Part shown: positions 8,333-17,261 of the stretch, piece by piece
Layout of the letters: each line of letters opens with the position of its first letter
Numbering within the stretch: position 1 is the stretch's first letter
Assembly: GCA_033344775.1 (NCBI GenBank)
Contig: JAWPMT010000004.1
Location: 1,426,001 to 1,490,000, forward strand
Source of the DNA: Cytophagales bacterium
GTDB taxonomy: Bacteria; Bacteroidota; Bacteroidia; Cytophagales; Cyclobacteriaceae
Length of the DNA: 64,000 bases
Reading direction: 5' to 3'
Position numbers and translations under genes: made by a program
Notes under the pieces: model-generated
Told to the model about the DNA's origin: nothing
The model's input: the letters and a program-made list of their open reading frames with translations, nothing else
The model's database searches: none

Positions 8333-8575
8333 AAAAAGGGCCTGCCCATTGCTGAACTTGCCCTATTAACCATGTAGTTGCCGTAGCTTCTACATCGCTC
8401 CAAACTACTGTTCGGATTCCCGATGGTTCCGTTTCTTCGAGTTGCCTCTCCGTCCGGTTTTCCGTCACAACCTTTCAAACTTCGCTGACCTGAGCCGTAA
8501 CTCACATCCGCTTCCCTTTGTCTGGTTGGAAACTTTCGTTTCAGCTTCCTATCCCTTGCTTGGTGATACTAAAGT
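8333..8575 (-). ncRNA. Candidate structured RNA
   Basis: This stretch is clearly richer in G+C than the surrounding intergenic DNA. On the minus strand it ends in a terminator-like hairpin: arms AGGGC and GCCCT, + coordinates 8337-8364, followed by five T. Inside it, ATGTAG pairs with CTACAT and CGG with CCG. It also carries an 88-codon frame starting with GTG (8239-8505), but the peptide is full of Gly, Arg, Asn and Ser without a hydrophobic core, unlike a folded protein. RNase P, tmRNA and SRP landmarks are not visible. A short protein or repeat remnant is the alternative. Confidence 0.3.
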
Positions 8576-8615
8576 AGCCTATACTTTTGCGATTCCAAAT
8601 TTTATAAACCCCTGA

Positions 8616-8681
8616 TTTTCAACAGGTTTTCCACCTCATTATACCCTGGTTATACCACGGTTATGCACGAGGTTATCAACA
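8616..8681 (+). other. Six DnaA-box-like 9-mers in helical phase (candidate origin element)
   Basis: Six related words follow one another: TTTTCAACA (8616), TTTTCCACC (8627), TTATACCCT (8639), TTATACCAC (8650), TTATGCACG (8661) and TTATCAACA (8673). Start-to-start spacings are 11, 12, 11, 11 and 12 bases, and most are followed by GG. They resemble the DnaA box TTATCCACA with one to three changes each. AT-rich DNA (CCAAATTTTATAAAC) lies directly before the array. Tandem boxes about one helical turn apart are what a DnaA filament or an iteron-binding protein would use. Whether this is the chromosomal origin is inference. Confidence 0.4.
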
Positions 8682-8877
8682 TTTACAGATTGTTGTACGA
8701 ATTTCAGGACTCGTCTCAGTTTTCGAAATGGTTTCCATCTTGATAAGCTCAATTTCAGTACGAATTGTCCCATTTATCGACAAACGACACACTTAGCTAC
8801 GGATTCGACATTGTCATTTTTATTGCCACACTCAAGCTTTGCTCATTATAATTTTAACTGCTAACAGCTGATTGCTT

Positions 8878-10356
8878 ATGAGAACTTTTGAGATCCTACT
8901 ACTGATTGTAGTAACACTTCTTCCCTTCGTAAAAAGGCCAGTTACACGATCCATCCAACCCCTTTATTTGGTCGGAGTAGTGAGCACAGTAACTTTACTG
9001 CACTTCATCATCGAAGGGTGGCGCTGGCAAATGGTCCCTGCTTACCTTCTGCTTCTCATTCTCGCCTGGCGAGTACTGACGATGAACCCCGACACTGCCA
9101 GGTTATCATTCTTACGCTTAATCGGATACTCGGGCATCATATTGATTGCTGCGGTTGGCTGGATCCTACCAATGGTATTGCCTGTATTTTCATTACCCCA
9201 ACCAACAGGTGTGCATGCTGTAGGAACAACCTCCCTCCATTATATCTCCCAGTTGGACGAATCCATCACTCTTGATCCTTCGGACAAAAGAGAATTCATG
9301 TATAAAGTATGGTACCCCGGCCAGGGTCCGACCAATGACTACAATAGGGACGTGTATGTAGATCGTGGCAGCAGGTCAGGCTTTGCAACCAAATATGGCT
9401 TACCCGCCAATGCCCTGAACTACCTTGACCGTGTCAAAACGCATGCTTACCAGGAACTCCCTATCAGTAAGGGCAGTTTCCCCGTACTGATCTTTTCCCA
9501 CGGATATGGTTCGAAAGCCACTGGGTATTACGCCTTGCTTAGCGAGATTGCCAGTCAGGGATATATTGTGATCAACATGAATCACACGTACGAAAGCCTT
9601 GGTGTAACATTACCTGACGGAGAAGTCAAATCATTTGACTATGGCTATCAACGTCAAATATCCGAAGGCGCTATGACCGCCGTAGAACCACTGATCAAGG
9701 CCTTCAAAGATGGATTAGATTATGAGGAGCGACATCCAATTGTAAGTGAAGCGGTTAAAACATATTTTGAAGGAACCATCGAAGACCGATGGGCCGATGA
9801 TGTGATCCTGACACTAGACTTACTCGAGGATTGGAATGATTTCGGTTTGCTCAAAAACAAGATGAACCTGGATCAGATTGGTATTTTCGGACACTCTGTA
9901 GGAGGTGGCACTGCAGGTAAAGTGGCCATGCGAGACAAGCGGATCAAAGCGGCTGCCAACTTGGATGGTATTCAGTGGGGTAATATGATCGACAGTATTT
10001 ATCAGATCCCCTATTTGTATATTTCTGCAGATTGGCCAGCGGAACATGAGGACATCAACTCCCACATATACATCAATAAGAGTACGGATCTTTTCTATGA
10101 ATGTAAGCTTCTTAAATCCGGACACCCAAATTTCATGGACATCCCATTGATGATCCCCGTCAATTCGCTGAGTGGCTGTGGCACAATTGATCCATATTTA
10201 GGGCTAGAAATCACCAACTCATTGGTCACCGCGTTTTTCGATACGCACCTGAAAGGACTACTGAATAATAATCCGAGGCAAGTACGAAACAAATATGATT
10301 TACTCGAAGTGACGGTGCACAAAGGAAAACTGGCACAGTCTGCTAAAAACCCTTAA
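8878..10356 (+). CDS. PAF-acetylhydrolase-like alpha/beta hydrolase with membrane anchor
   Basis: A 492-residue protein. About three hydrophobic segments occupy the first 105 residues, followed by an alpha/beta-hydrolase domain (about 115-480). The nucleophile elbow is G338-H-S340-V-G-G. Asp363 (ANLDG) and His416 (SGHPNF) are well placed to complete the triad, and FSHGYGS (207-213) supplies the oxyanion region. Order and spacing match the isoform II platelet-activating-factor acetylhydrolase family, which cleaves short acyl esters from phospholipids. The ATG at 8878 was preferred over a TTG two codons earlier. A hairpin terminator follows the stop. Confidence 0.85.
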   Translation: MRTFEILLLIVVTLLPFVKRPVTRSIQPLYLVGVVSTVTLLHFIIEGWRWQMVPAYLLLLILAWRVLTMNPDTARLSFLRLIGYSGIILIAAVGWILPMVLPVFSLPQPTGVHAVGTTSLHYISQLDESITLDPSDKREFMYKVWYPGQGPTNDYNRDVYVDRGSRSGFATKYGLPANALNYLDRVKTHAYQELPISKGSFPVLIFSHGYGSKATGYYALLSEIASQGYIVINMNHTYESLGVTLPDGEVKSFDYGYQRQISEGAMTAVEPLIKAFKDGLDYEERHPIVSEAVKTYFEGTIEDRWADDVILTLDLLEDWNDFGLLKNKMNLDQIGIFGHSVGGGTAGKVAMRDKRIKAAANLDGIQWGNMIDSIYQIPYLYISADWPAEHEDINSHIYINKSTDLFYECKLLKSGHPNFMDIPLMIPVNSLSGCGTIDPYLGLEITNSLVTAFFDTHLKGLLNNNPRQVRNKYDLLEVTVHKGKLAQSAKNP

Positions 10357-10388
10357 CTATTCAGGGTCAACTACTCTCCTGATAACGG

Positions 10389-10410
10389 CCACCCGGAGCA
10401 ATCTGGGTGG
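10389..10410. terminator. Bidirectional hairpin terminator between convergent genes
   Basis: Arms CCACCCGGA and TCTGGGTGG (one G-U pair) enclose GCAA and are followed by TCTTTC. It separates the convergent hydrolase and histidine kinase genes. Confidence 0.6.
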
Positions 10411-10414
10411 TCTT

Positions 10415-12193
10415 TCAGCTTACCTTTCTGATCGTAAAGCAAAATGTACTCCCGATCCCAAGTTCAGATTCTACCCAGATCTTGCCACCGTGCAATTCCA
10501 CAATCTTTTTGCAGTGAGCCAGACCGATGCCGCTGCCTTCATACTGCGAGCGACTGTTGAGGCGTTGAAAAATTCCAAAGATTTTCTGCTGATTAGCCGG
10601 GTCGATCCCTATGCCATTGTCCTGTACCCTGAACAGCCAAAATTGCTCTGATGTTTCGACATATTCTTGTACTGAAATCTGCACTTCAGGAGGTCGATCA
10701 GGTACGGTGAATTTTAATGCATTGTTGATGAGGTTCTGAAAAAGCAAGGACAACTCTACTTCGTGACCATATAATGGGGGAAGTTCTCCCCACTCCACCT
10801 TGGCTTTTTTATCCTGAATTGTCTGATGAAGATTCGTTTTTACACCTTCCAGCAATTCCAGACCCTCCAGGTGCTGAAACTCCACATCTGCACCTAGGCG
10901 TGCATGTTCCATCAATCCTTTGATCATTTTTCTCATCCGAATGATGGCCTCATCGATAAACTTGACACTGGAAGTGCCTACATCGTCTAAGTTTTGTCCA
11001 TCAATCAGCGACAGGGAACCTGAAATGGTATTGAGTGGCTCTTGCAGGTCATGGCTGGCGATATAGGCAAACTGCTCCATTTCCTGACTCTTCTGATCAA
11101 TTTCACGCGCCTGAGCTTCGATGGCTGCATTCTTGATGGCCAGGGTTTCATTAGCTTTTCTTTTGATGCGATAACCTCTCCAAATAAAGAAGACCGTAAT
11201 GAATGCCAGTGCAGCCAGAATAGCGAACAAGATCGTAAACCACTGCTGAGCATTGAGCTCTTGACGCTGGATGTTTATCTTTCGATTTTGCTCTTCAAGC
11301 TCGATGGCCTGCTGTTCCAACTCCTGCTTTTGCTGCTTAAGGTTTCGATCCAGCCTGGTAATCTCCTGCTGTCGGGCTTCGATCTGATCTTCATATTCTT
11401 GCTCTACAACCTGCTGTTGTTGCTCCCGCCGCTCATAAGCTGCTTTCTGGGCTTCACTACGAAGTTGCAATGCACGCAGGGAGTCATTTTGAACCTCGCT
11501 CTCTCTTTTAAGAGATTCAACCTCCAGGCGACGCTCATCCATGAGTGATCGTTGATCATTAATGCGTTGATTAAGCGTGCCAATCTCCGCTTTTTGTTCA
11601 TCCAAAGCTTGTTCCTGCTCCTCTGATAATGATCGCGCTTCCTCCAATGATTGGAAAGAAGCCTGATACAACTCCTGCCATCGTTCAGCCGTACTGATAG
11701 AAGTTCGGCGCAGACCATTATTGATGGTGAAACCTTCGATGTTCAACCGGGTCTCATTCAACTCGAACTCAAAACCATCAGTGGTCTCGATGATGTTGAT
11801 CATAGACTCATTGAAACCATACCCTTCACTGACAACCAGGACATTTTGGCCTTTCGCAAACTCCAATACCTGATCGATGTTGTAGTTGAATTGTTTGTGC
11901 AAATAAACCAGTTGGTATCTACTGATGTCTGACAATCTCGTGATCCGGCGGACCCTCATGGGAAGGTCGCGTACCGTACGGCCTTGTTTCACCATTTTCG
12001 ACAATTCCTGTACCACCGGATCGGTCCCCAAGACACCCACACTGAACTGATCCAACTCTGTTTCGTTTTGCCAAACAACCTGCCTTGCAAAATTGTAAAT
12101 GAATATAGCCCGCTGTTTCGTACGAATTTCTTCGTCCTGAGCCATAGTTTGCAGCCCCCCAACCAATGTAATTAAGAAAAGAAACTTCCGCAT
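10415..12193 (-). CDS. Histidine kinase with periplasmic YfiR-like domain
   Basis: A 592-residue sensor kinase. Signal peptide about 1-18, then a YfiR/DUF4154-like periplasmic domain (about 22-165, with AIFIYNFARQVVW and the strand SVGVLGTDP). A long Gln/Glu-rich coiled coil (about 170-315) leads to one membrane helix (about 318-338). The kinase core follows: phosphoacceptor H381 in ASHDLQEPLNTI, N-box LINNALKF, DNGIGID, and GSGIGLAH near residue 560. It starts one base after the TonB receptor stop, so it is the last gene of a three-gene minus-strand operon. YfiR domains elsewhere work as periplasmic regulators; the ligand here is unknown. Confidence 0.9.
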   Translation of the reverse strand: MRKFLFLITLVGGLQTMAQDEEIRTKQRAIFIYNFARQVVWQNETELDQFSVGVLGTDPVVQELSKMVKQGRTVRDLPMRVRRITRLSDISRYQLVYLHKQFNYNIDQVLEFAKGQNVLVVSEGYGFNESMINIIETTDGFEFELNETRLNIEGFTINNGLRRTSISTAERWQELYQASFQSLEEARSLSEEQEQALDEQKAEIGTLNQRINDQRSLMDERRLEVESLKRESEVQNDSLRALQLRSEAQKAAYERREQQQQVVEQEYEDQIEARQQEITRLDRNLKQQKQELEQQAIELEEQNRKINIQRQELNAQQWFTILFAILAALAFITVFFIWRGYRIKRKANETLAIKNAAIEAQAREIDQKSQEMEQFAYIASHDLQEPLNTISGSLSLIDGQNLDDVGTSSVKFIDEAIIRMRKMIKGLMEHARLGADVEFQHLEGLELLEGVKTNLHQTIQDKKAKVEWGELPPLYGHEVELSLLFQNLINNALKFTVPDRPPEVQISVQEYVETSEQFWLFRVQDNGIGIDPANQQKIFGIFQRLNSRSQYEGSGIGLAHCKKIVELHGGKIWVESELGIGSTFCFTIRKVS

Positions 12194-14896
12194 CTAGAAA
12201 CTTAAGGTCATCTTCATAAACCAGTGGCGTCCATTCACGCCAAATTGCTGTACGCGTCTGCTGTACCTAAAACTTCCGTGAGAAGTATTTCCCGAGTGGG
12301 CGTGCTCATCCGGGTAGACATCCATGAGGTTGTGCCCACCAACCAAAAACCTAAAATTGTCACTGAATTGATAAGCTACAGAAACATCAGTGATCAGTTT
12401 CGGATCAAAGGTCTGATCCCTGCTTTCTACCATTCCATTGAATGTATTCAGGATCCAATTGGTTTGATCTCCATCTTCGGGATGGATATATTCTATTCTA
12501 CCAAACAAGGTGAAATTCACATCAAAACTGAATTGCTGATATTTCAGATTGTTTTGCGAAATGATCTTAAAATTCGGTTGAGCCACCTCTACCCTTGAAA
12601 TTTCCTCACGATTGAAAAGTACCTCTTCCTCACCTGACAGGGCTCCATTGGCTTGCACTCCACCATCCAATCGTGTATTGGTCCAATTTCCCGATAGCAG
12701 GCTAAAAAACTCGTATTGCGGCATTTTCAACCGATAATTGAGCACAACGTCCACCCCGGTTGTTCGCGTATTGACTGCATTCGTAAAGAACTGCGCTGCT
12801 CCTACCCCCAATGGACCTAAAATGGCTTCATAACCCTCATCAAAACGACCGGAAAGCACGATGCGGTCCCGGATCCGGATGTCATAGAAATCCACCTTGA
12901 TGGTAAAATCAGCTGTCGGTTTACCAATGAATCCCAGACTGATATGATCGGAAAGTTCTGGCTTTAAGTCTCCGATCCCAAACGCTCTGGCCACCGTACT
13001 TTCATTGTTGAACGTACCTACCCGAAGCGGATTACTATTCACGAACTGTGTTCCGACATTATTGAAATAGAACTGATGCAGCGAAGGCGCCCTAAATCCC
13101 GTACTCAAGCCGCCGCGGAGGCTATAGTTTTCACCGAGTTTATAGCGGCCGGAAAGCTTCCAGGTCAGCTGATCCCCAAAATCACTGTACACTTCATATC
13201 GCAGCGCCGTACCCAAAAGAAAAGCATCACTCATCTTACTTTCGATTTCCAGGTACCACGCATTGTTGGTCCGGAATTCTTCCAGTTCATTATCCTCCTG
13301 AAAGCCAGGAAACACCTGTGCTCCCGGAGCAGCCTGCATCCAGTTGGCCCCCACAAGCACCGAGTCTCCTCCATTGACATACGAAGCTTCCTCGCCCTTG
13401 ATGATCTCGTACCTTTCAATCCGCATTTCCGCTCCAAAAGCTACATTCACCCCCTGGAGGGCATTGAACGTGCGAAATGCATCGAAATTCGTGGTGTTCT
13501 GGGCATAGAAAAAGCCTCCGGAATAGAAATCCGTTGGTGATGTCAGTCCCAGGCTGGCGTTGTTGGAATTTTCCACATTGAAATCCAAATGATTCCTTCC
13601 AATGGTGTTACTCAGATCTAAATTCCAGGTATTTTTCAGTCCTCTAAAACCCAGGGTGATTGCATCATCTCTGATGTCCGTGCGTAATCCAGGAGAAAAA
13701 CCATCAGGATACAATTCGGCTACTACACGCACACTGTCTTTTGGAAAGCGATAAAAACCCCGACTTTTACCTTGTCTAAAATTCACCCCACCATGGCCGT
13801 AAAATTGCGTCACGTTATTGATAGGGATCTCCATGTTAAAGAACACACTTTGATTTCTGGTAGCCGCGCTACCGATGGACATCACACGCTGATTGTCATA
13901 GCCTGTCTGATCGAAGAAGTCGCGTTGACTGATTAGTACCTCATCTAAAGTCGGATTGTTATTGGCATAAACAGGACCTTGATAAGCACCTGCACGATTG
14001 ACTGCTCCTCGATCCCGGAACTCAAGTGTCATGTTGACATGGCCGCCTTCTCCGATATCAAAACCACCATTTCCATAAAAGAACTTCGTGGAGCCATCAC
14101 CCAATTCATTGACCCCATAGCCACCATCCACGGTAGTCACCCCTGTCCGTTCTTTTAATACAATATTTACCACACCAGCAATGGCATCCGAACCGTATTG
14201 AGCCGCTGCCCCGTCGCGGAGTATTTCTATTCGATCTACGGCCCCTGCAGGGATGGCATTGAAATCCGTACCCACACTACCCCGACCAACTGTCCCGTTC
14301 ACATTCAACAACGAGCTGATATGCCTTCTTTTTCCATTGATCAACACCAACACCTGATCCGGACCCAGTCCTCTCAAAGTAGCAGGATCAATAAAGTCTG
14401 ATCCGTCTGAGATGGTCTGATGGGTGGAATAAAAAGATGCCGCGCTATACTGCATGATCTGTCCCAATTCGATCTGAGGGGAAGCACTTAATATGGCATT
14501 GTTAATAATGTCGATAGGAACGGTCGTTTCCTGCAAGGCCCGTGGAGTAAATCGCGTACCCACATTAACTTCCTGATCAATACTAAAGCCTGACTCAAGT
14601 TGAAAATCCAGGTAAATGCTATCCCCAGCCTCCAGGTCTACTTGTCGCACCTTGTCACTGTACATAACAAATCCGGCAACAATGTTGTAGGTTCCCGGAT
14701 CAATGTTCATCAAAAAATTACCATTAACATCCGTAGATGTGGAAATGGTCGACCCTTCAACGGCTACTTTAGCACCGGGAAGATTACCAAACTGATCATA
14801 AACTTTGCCCGCTACCTTTACTGATTGTCCCAGAGACGGAAAGCTCATGACCAGGCAAATGCCCAGCATCAAACAGATGTTCCGGCTGTGGATCAT
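12194..14896 (-). CDS. TonB-dependent outer membrane receptor
   Basis: A 900-residue protein with signal peptide (about 1-23), a carboxypeptidase-like regulatory domain (about 26-105, with GNLPGAKVAVEGS) and a plug domain (about 120-250). The plug shows VDRIEILRDGAAAQYGSDAIAGVVNI, a canonical receptor signature. A long 22-strand-type beta barrel follows and ends in the aromatic C-terminus KMTLSF. No SusD partner is adjacent, so a SusC role in glycan uptake is not supported; siderophore, vitamin or peptide uptake, or a signalling role with the adjacent kinase, are alternatives. It overlaps the upstream response regulator by 4 bases. Confidence 0.92.
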   Translation of the reverse strand: MIHSRNICLMLGICLVMSFPSLGQSVKVAGKVYDQFGNLPGAKVAVEGSTISTSTDVNGNFLMNIDPGTYNIVAGFVMYSDKVRQVDLEAGDSIYLDFQLESGFSIDQEVNVGTRFTPRALQETTVPIDIINNAILSASPQIELGQIMQYSAASFYSTHQTISDGSDFIDPATLRGLGPDQVLVLINGKRRHISSLLNVNGTVGRGSVGTDFNAIPAGAVDRIEILRDGAAAQYGSDAIAGVVNIVLKERTGVTTVDGGYGVNELGDGSTKFFYGNGGFDIGEGGHVNMTLEFRDRGAVNRAGAYQGPVYANNNPTLDEVLISQRDFFDQTGYDNQRVMSIGSAATRNQSVFFNMEIPINNVTQFYGHGGVNFRQGKSRGFYRFPKDSVRVVAELYPDGFSPGLRTDIRDDAITLGFRGLKNTWNLDLSNTIGRNHLDFNVENSNNASLGLTSPTDFYSGGFFYAQNTTNFDAFRTFNALQGVNVAFGAEMRIERYEIIKGEEASYVNGGDSVLVGANWMQAAPGAQVFPGFQEDNELEEFRTNNAWYLEIESKMSDAFLLGTALRYEVYSDFGDQLTWKLSGRYKLGENYSLRGGLSTGFRAPSLHQFYFNNVGTQFVNSNPLRVGTFNNESTVARAFGIGDLKPELSDHISLGFIGKPTADFTIKVDFYDIRIRDRIVLSGRFDEGYEAILGPLGVGAAQFFTNAVNTRTTGVDVVLNYRLKMPQYEFFSLLSGNWTNTRLDGGVQANGALSGEEEVLFNREEISRVEVAQPNFKIISQNNLKYQQFSFDVNFTLFGRIEYIHPEDGDQTNWILNTFNGMVESRDQTFDPKLITDVSVAYQFSDNFRFLVGGHNLMDVYPDEHAHSGNTSHGSFRYSRRVQQFGVNGRHWFMKMTLSF

Positions 14897-15297
14897 GATG
14901 GGTAGGCGGCAAAATATTGATCCAATATCTCATTCACCTTGTCGGGATTGAGGGGCTTGCTGACAAACATTTTCACATCCTGATGTGACGCAGCTGCTTC
15001 TTTGTCTTCGATACTCACTGATGAGCTTAAGATCACCACAAATGGGAAGCTTCCATTACCCATTACTTTTCGGGCTTCTTCCAAAAACCGCCAGGCATTC
15101 ATACCGGGCATGTTGATATCGACAATGATTACCTCTGGCATCTCATTGCGTTCAAGGACACTAAGGCCGTCCCTGGGATCATTCACGGATACGATCTCCT
15201 CTACGCAATTCGCTCTTTCAAGGAATGTTCGCGTGATGAATTCATTGGCCTCCTCATCATCAATGATGAGAAATGAATTGAGTTTATGACGACTCAT
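14893..15297 (-). CDS. Single-domain response regulator
   Basis: This 134-residue CheY-like receiver domain has no output domain. The acidic pocket is D13-D14, the phosphoacceptor D60 (IIVDINMPGMN), the switch serine in LSSS (91-93) and K114 (VSKPL). It is the first gene of the operon with the TonB receptor and the YfiR-domain kinase (ATGA overlap with the receptor), so its natural phosphodonor is probably that kinase. Without a DNA-binding part it must act through protein contacts or as a phosphate relay. Confidence 0.9.
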   Translation of the reverse strand: MSRHKLNSFLIIDDEEANEFITRTFLERANCVEEIVSVNDPRDGLSVLERNEMPEVIIVDINMPGMNAWRFLEEARKVMGNGSFPFVVILSSSVSIEDKEAAASHQDVKMFVSKPLNPDKVNEILDQYFAAYPS

Positions 15298-15502
15298 GGG
15301 GTAAAAAGCTAGCGGACCTGTTTTAGTGTTGATTAAAAAATCAAAATTAAGTTAATGATTATGCATCAGGAATGAAAAATCGATGATCGCGACTTTTTAC
15401 CGGATATGCAGGAAAGAATTCGTGTTTTGGGTTTGTTAGCACAAGGACTTTAGCATCCTGGAATTTGGGAGGCAAATACCAATTGCTCAACTTTGCGAAT
15501 GT

Positions 15503-16429
15503 ATGGGAGTGCTGAATTTACTGACGTCACCAGGTGTGATCATCATTACTTTTTTTGCCGCTTGTGGATCGATCATCCATTTCAGGGGGGAACGTCGATT
15601 CAAATTCAGCCGTCAGATCTTTGACCACTCGACCTTCATGGCGCCTATCAACTTATTGATGTATGCCTTTTCGAGCGTTCAAAACAAGCCTTTCCTGAAA
15701 CTAAACGATGTTCCCGAGTTGGAAGTACTGACTCAAAACTGGGAAGTACTGAAAGAAGAAGCACTGGATCTGAACCGAAACCAAACCATTAAGGGATCGG
15801 ACAAATACAACGACATTGGATTTAACTCATTCTTTCGCCGGGGCTGGAAGCGATTTTACCTGAAATGGTACTCCAAGGATTTTCACCCTTCCTCGATTGA
15901 TCAGTGCCCCAGAACTATCGAACTCTTGAAGCAAACGCCCTCCGTAAAGGCCGCCATGTTTGTGGTATTGCCTGCAGGTTCTAAGCTACCCAAACACCGT
16001 GATCCCTATGCGGGCTCTTTGAGATATCATTTGGGTTTAGAGACTCCTAATTCGGACGATTGTTTCATTGACGTGGACAACCAAACGTATGCCTGGCGTG
16101 ATGGTGAAGCGGTCTTGTTTGACGAGACCTATTTGCACCATGCCGAGAATCGCACCGAACAAGATCGCCTGATCTTCTTCTGTGATGTCCGTCGACCCAT
16201 GAAAAATCGTTTGGGCAAATGGCTTAATGACTTTTTCTCGTGGTTCATTGTGGCCGCTGCCAAATCTCCTAATGACTCCAATGACAAAACAGGGTTCCTG
16301 AACAAGATCTTCAAGTACCTCTATGCCCAGCGCCTCGTAGGCAAAAAACTCAAGGCTTACAACGAGCGACTTTACTATGTGGTGAAGTGGGTGTTATATG
16401 GGGGCATTATTTATTGGGTGTTGTTTTAA
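15503..16429 (+). CDS. LpxO-like aspartyl/asparaginyl beta-hydroxylase family protein
   Basis: A 308-residue protein with an N-terminal membrane helix (about 8-26) and a second hydrophobic patch at the C-terminus. The 2-oxoglutarate oxygenase domain (about 70-230) carries H165-R-D167-P, H176, HHAENR (212-217) and R222, the residues expected to bind iron and the co-substrate. Length, membrane anchor and motif order match LpxO, which 2-hydroxylates the secondary acyl chain of lipid A. Other members of the family modify peptidyl Asp/Asn, so the substrate is inferred. It is apparently monocistronic. Confidence 0.8.
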   Translation: MGVLNLLTSPGVIIITFFAACGSIIHFRGERRFKFSRQIFDHSTFMAPINLLMYAFSSVQNKPFLKLNDVPELEVLTQNWEVLKEEALDLNRNQTIKGSDKYNDIGFNSFFRRGWKRFYLKWYSKDFHPSSIDQCPRTIELLKQTPSVKAAMFVVLPAGSKLPKHRDPYAGSLRYHLGLETPNSDDCFIDVDNQTYAWRDGEAVLFDETYLHHAENRTEQDRLIFFCDVRRPMKNRLGKWLNDFFSWFIVAAAKSPNDSNDKTGFLNKIFKYLYAQRLVGKKLKAYNERLYYVVKWVLYGGIIYWVLF

Positions 16430-16639
16430 AGAAATTAGCGAGCGTTTTTAAGGTTGATTCCCATAAAATTACTACCATAGCACTAGCGAGTTAGGCATTG
16501 CAAACGCACACCAGACTTTAAGTGATGTTTTAATCTGCCAAGAACCCTATACCCTCATATTTCAAATCTTCCTACGCATCTCATTCTAATGAATGATTTT
16601 ACTCATTTGATCGAATCAAGGCGACAATAAAATTTGCCA

Positions 16640-16679
16640 TATATTTGAGAACTTTTTTATTGACCAAACGTTCAGTCAA
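16640..16679 (+). promoter_or_regulatory. Promoter box and palindromic operator of the TetR gene
   Basis: TATATTTG (16640-16647) fits the Bacteroidota -7 consensus TAnnTTTG. A palindrome with outer arms TTGAC and GTCAA around a central AACGTT occupies 16660-16679, three bases before the ATG. A regulator bound here would block transcription start or early elongation, as expected for TetR autoregulation. Confidence 0.55.
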
Positions 16680-16682
16680 AGT

Positions 16683-17261
16683 ATGAGCCCTCGTTCAAGT
16701 GAACAATTCAAAGAACTGCGAGACGCTTCTCGCCAAAAGATTCTGGAATCCTCACTGGAGCTATTCGGAACCAAAGGCTACAAAAGCACGACCATTTCGG
16801 ATATCGTAAAAAAAGCCGGTATTTCGAAAGGCCTGATCTACCACTATTTCGATAGCAAAGAAGACATCCTGAAGCAACTGGTGGACTTCTTCATAGAAGG
16901 TGGCCAGGAAAAGGTCTCTGAATTAATGACAGGAAGTGCAAAGGACCGACTCAATAAAATCATCGATTGGTTCTTTCGGGAAATGCGAGAACATGAGCAC
17001 CAGTGGGCTTTATTCATCAACCTGACGGTACAAGTGCACGATTTTGATTTCATCCATGAAATGGCTACTCAGAAAGCGAATGGATATGTGGCCATGTTTA
17101 CCGAGCTTTTTCGGGAATTAGGGTATGAAAATCCTACGGCGGAAGCACGCATTTTAGGTGCGCTCTTTGATGGAATCGGCATGCAGTACTATGTATTCAA
17201 TGAGCAGGACTACCTCACTGAAATGGAACAAACACTTCGAGATAAGTATCATTTGCTATGA
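16683..17261 (+). CDS. TetR-family transcriptional regulator
   Basis: A 192-residue TetR repressor. The N-terminal helix-turn-helix (about 15-60) includes LFGTKGYKSTTISDIVKKAG and ISKGLIYHYFDSKEDIL, the classical family pattern. The remaining helices form the ligand-binding and dimer part. The stop overlaps the start of the LolA-like gene by 4 bases, making it the first gene of a six-gene operon with an ABC exporter. A palindrome just before its start suggests that it controls the whole operon. The inducing ligand is unknown. Confidence 0.92.
   Translation: MSPRSSEQFKELRDASRQKILESSLELFGTKGYKSTTISDIVKKAGISKGLIYHYFDSKEDILKQLVDFFIEGGQEKVSELMTGSAKDRLNKIIDWFFREMREHEHQWALFINLTVQVHDFDFIHEMATQKANGYVAMFTELFRELGYENPTAEARILGALFDGIGMQYYVFNEQDYLTEMEQTLRDKYHLL

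Noticed and set aside
7977-8505. Two minus-strand frames in the gene-poor kilobase as protein genes
   Set aside because: The first crosses hairpins and repeat-like words; the second is Gly/Arg/Asn-rich without a core and ends in a terminator-like hairpin. Treated as repeat and candidate RNA.
12194-14896. SusC-type glycan receptor
   Set aside because: No SusD-like gene is adjacent; general TonB-dependent receptor is all that can be supported.
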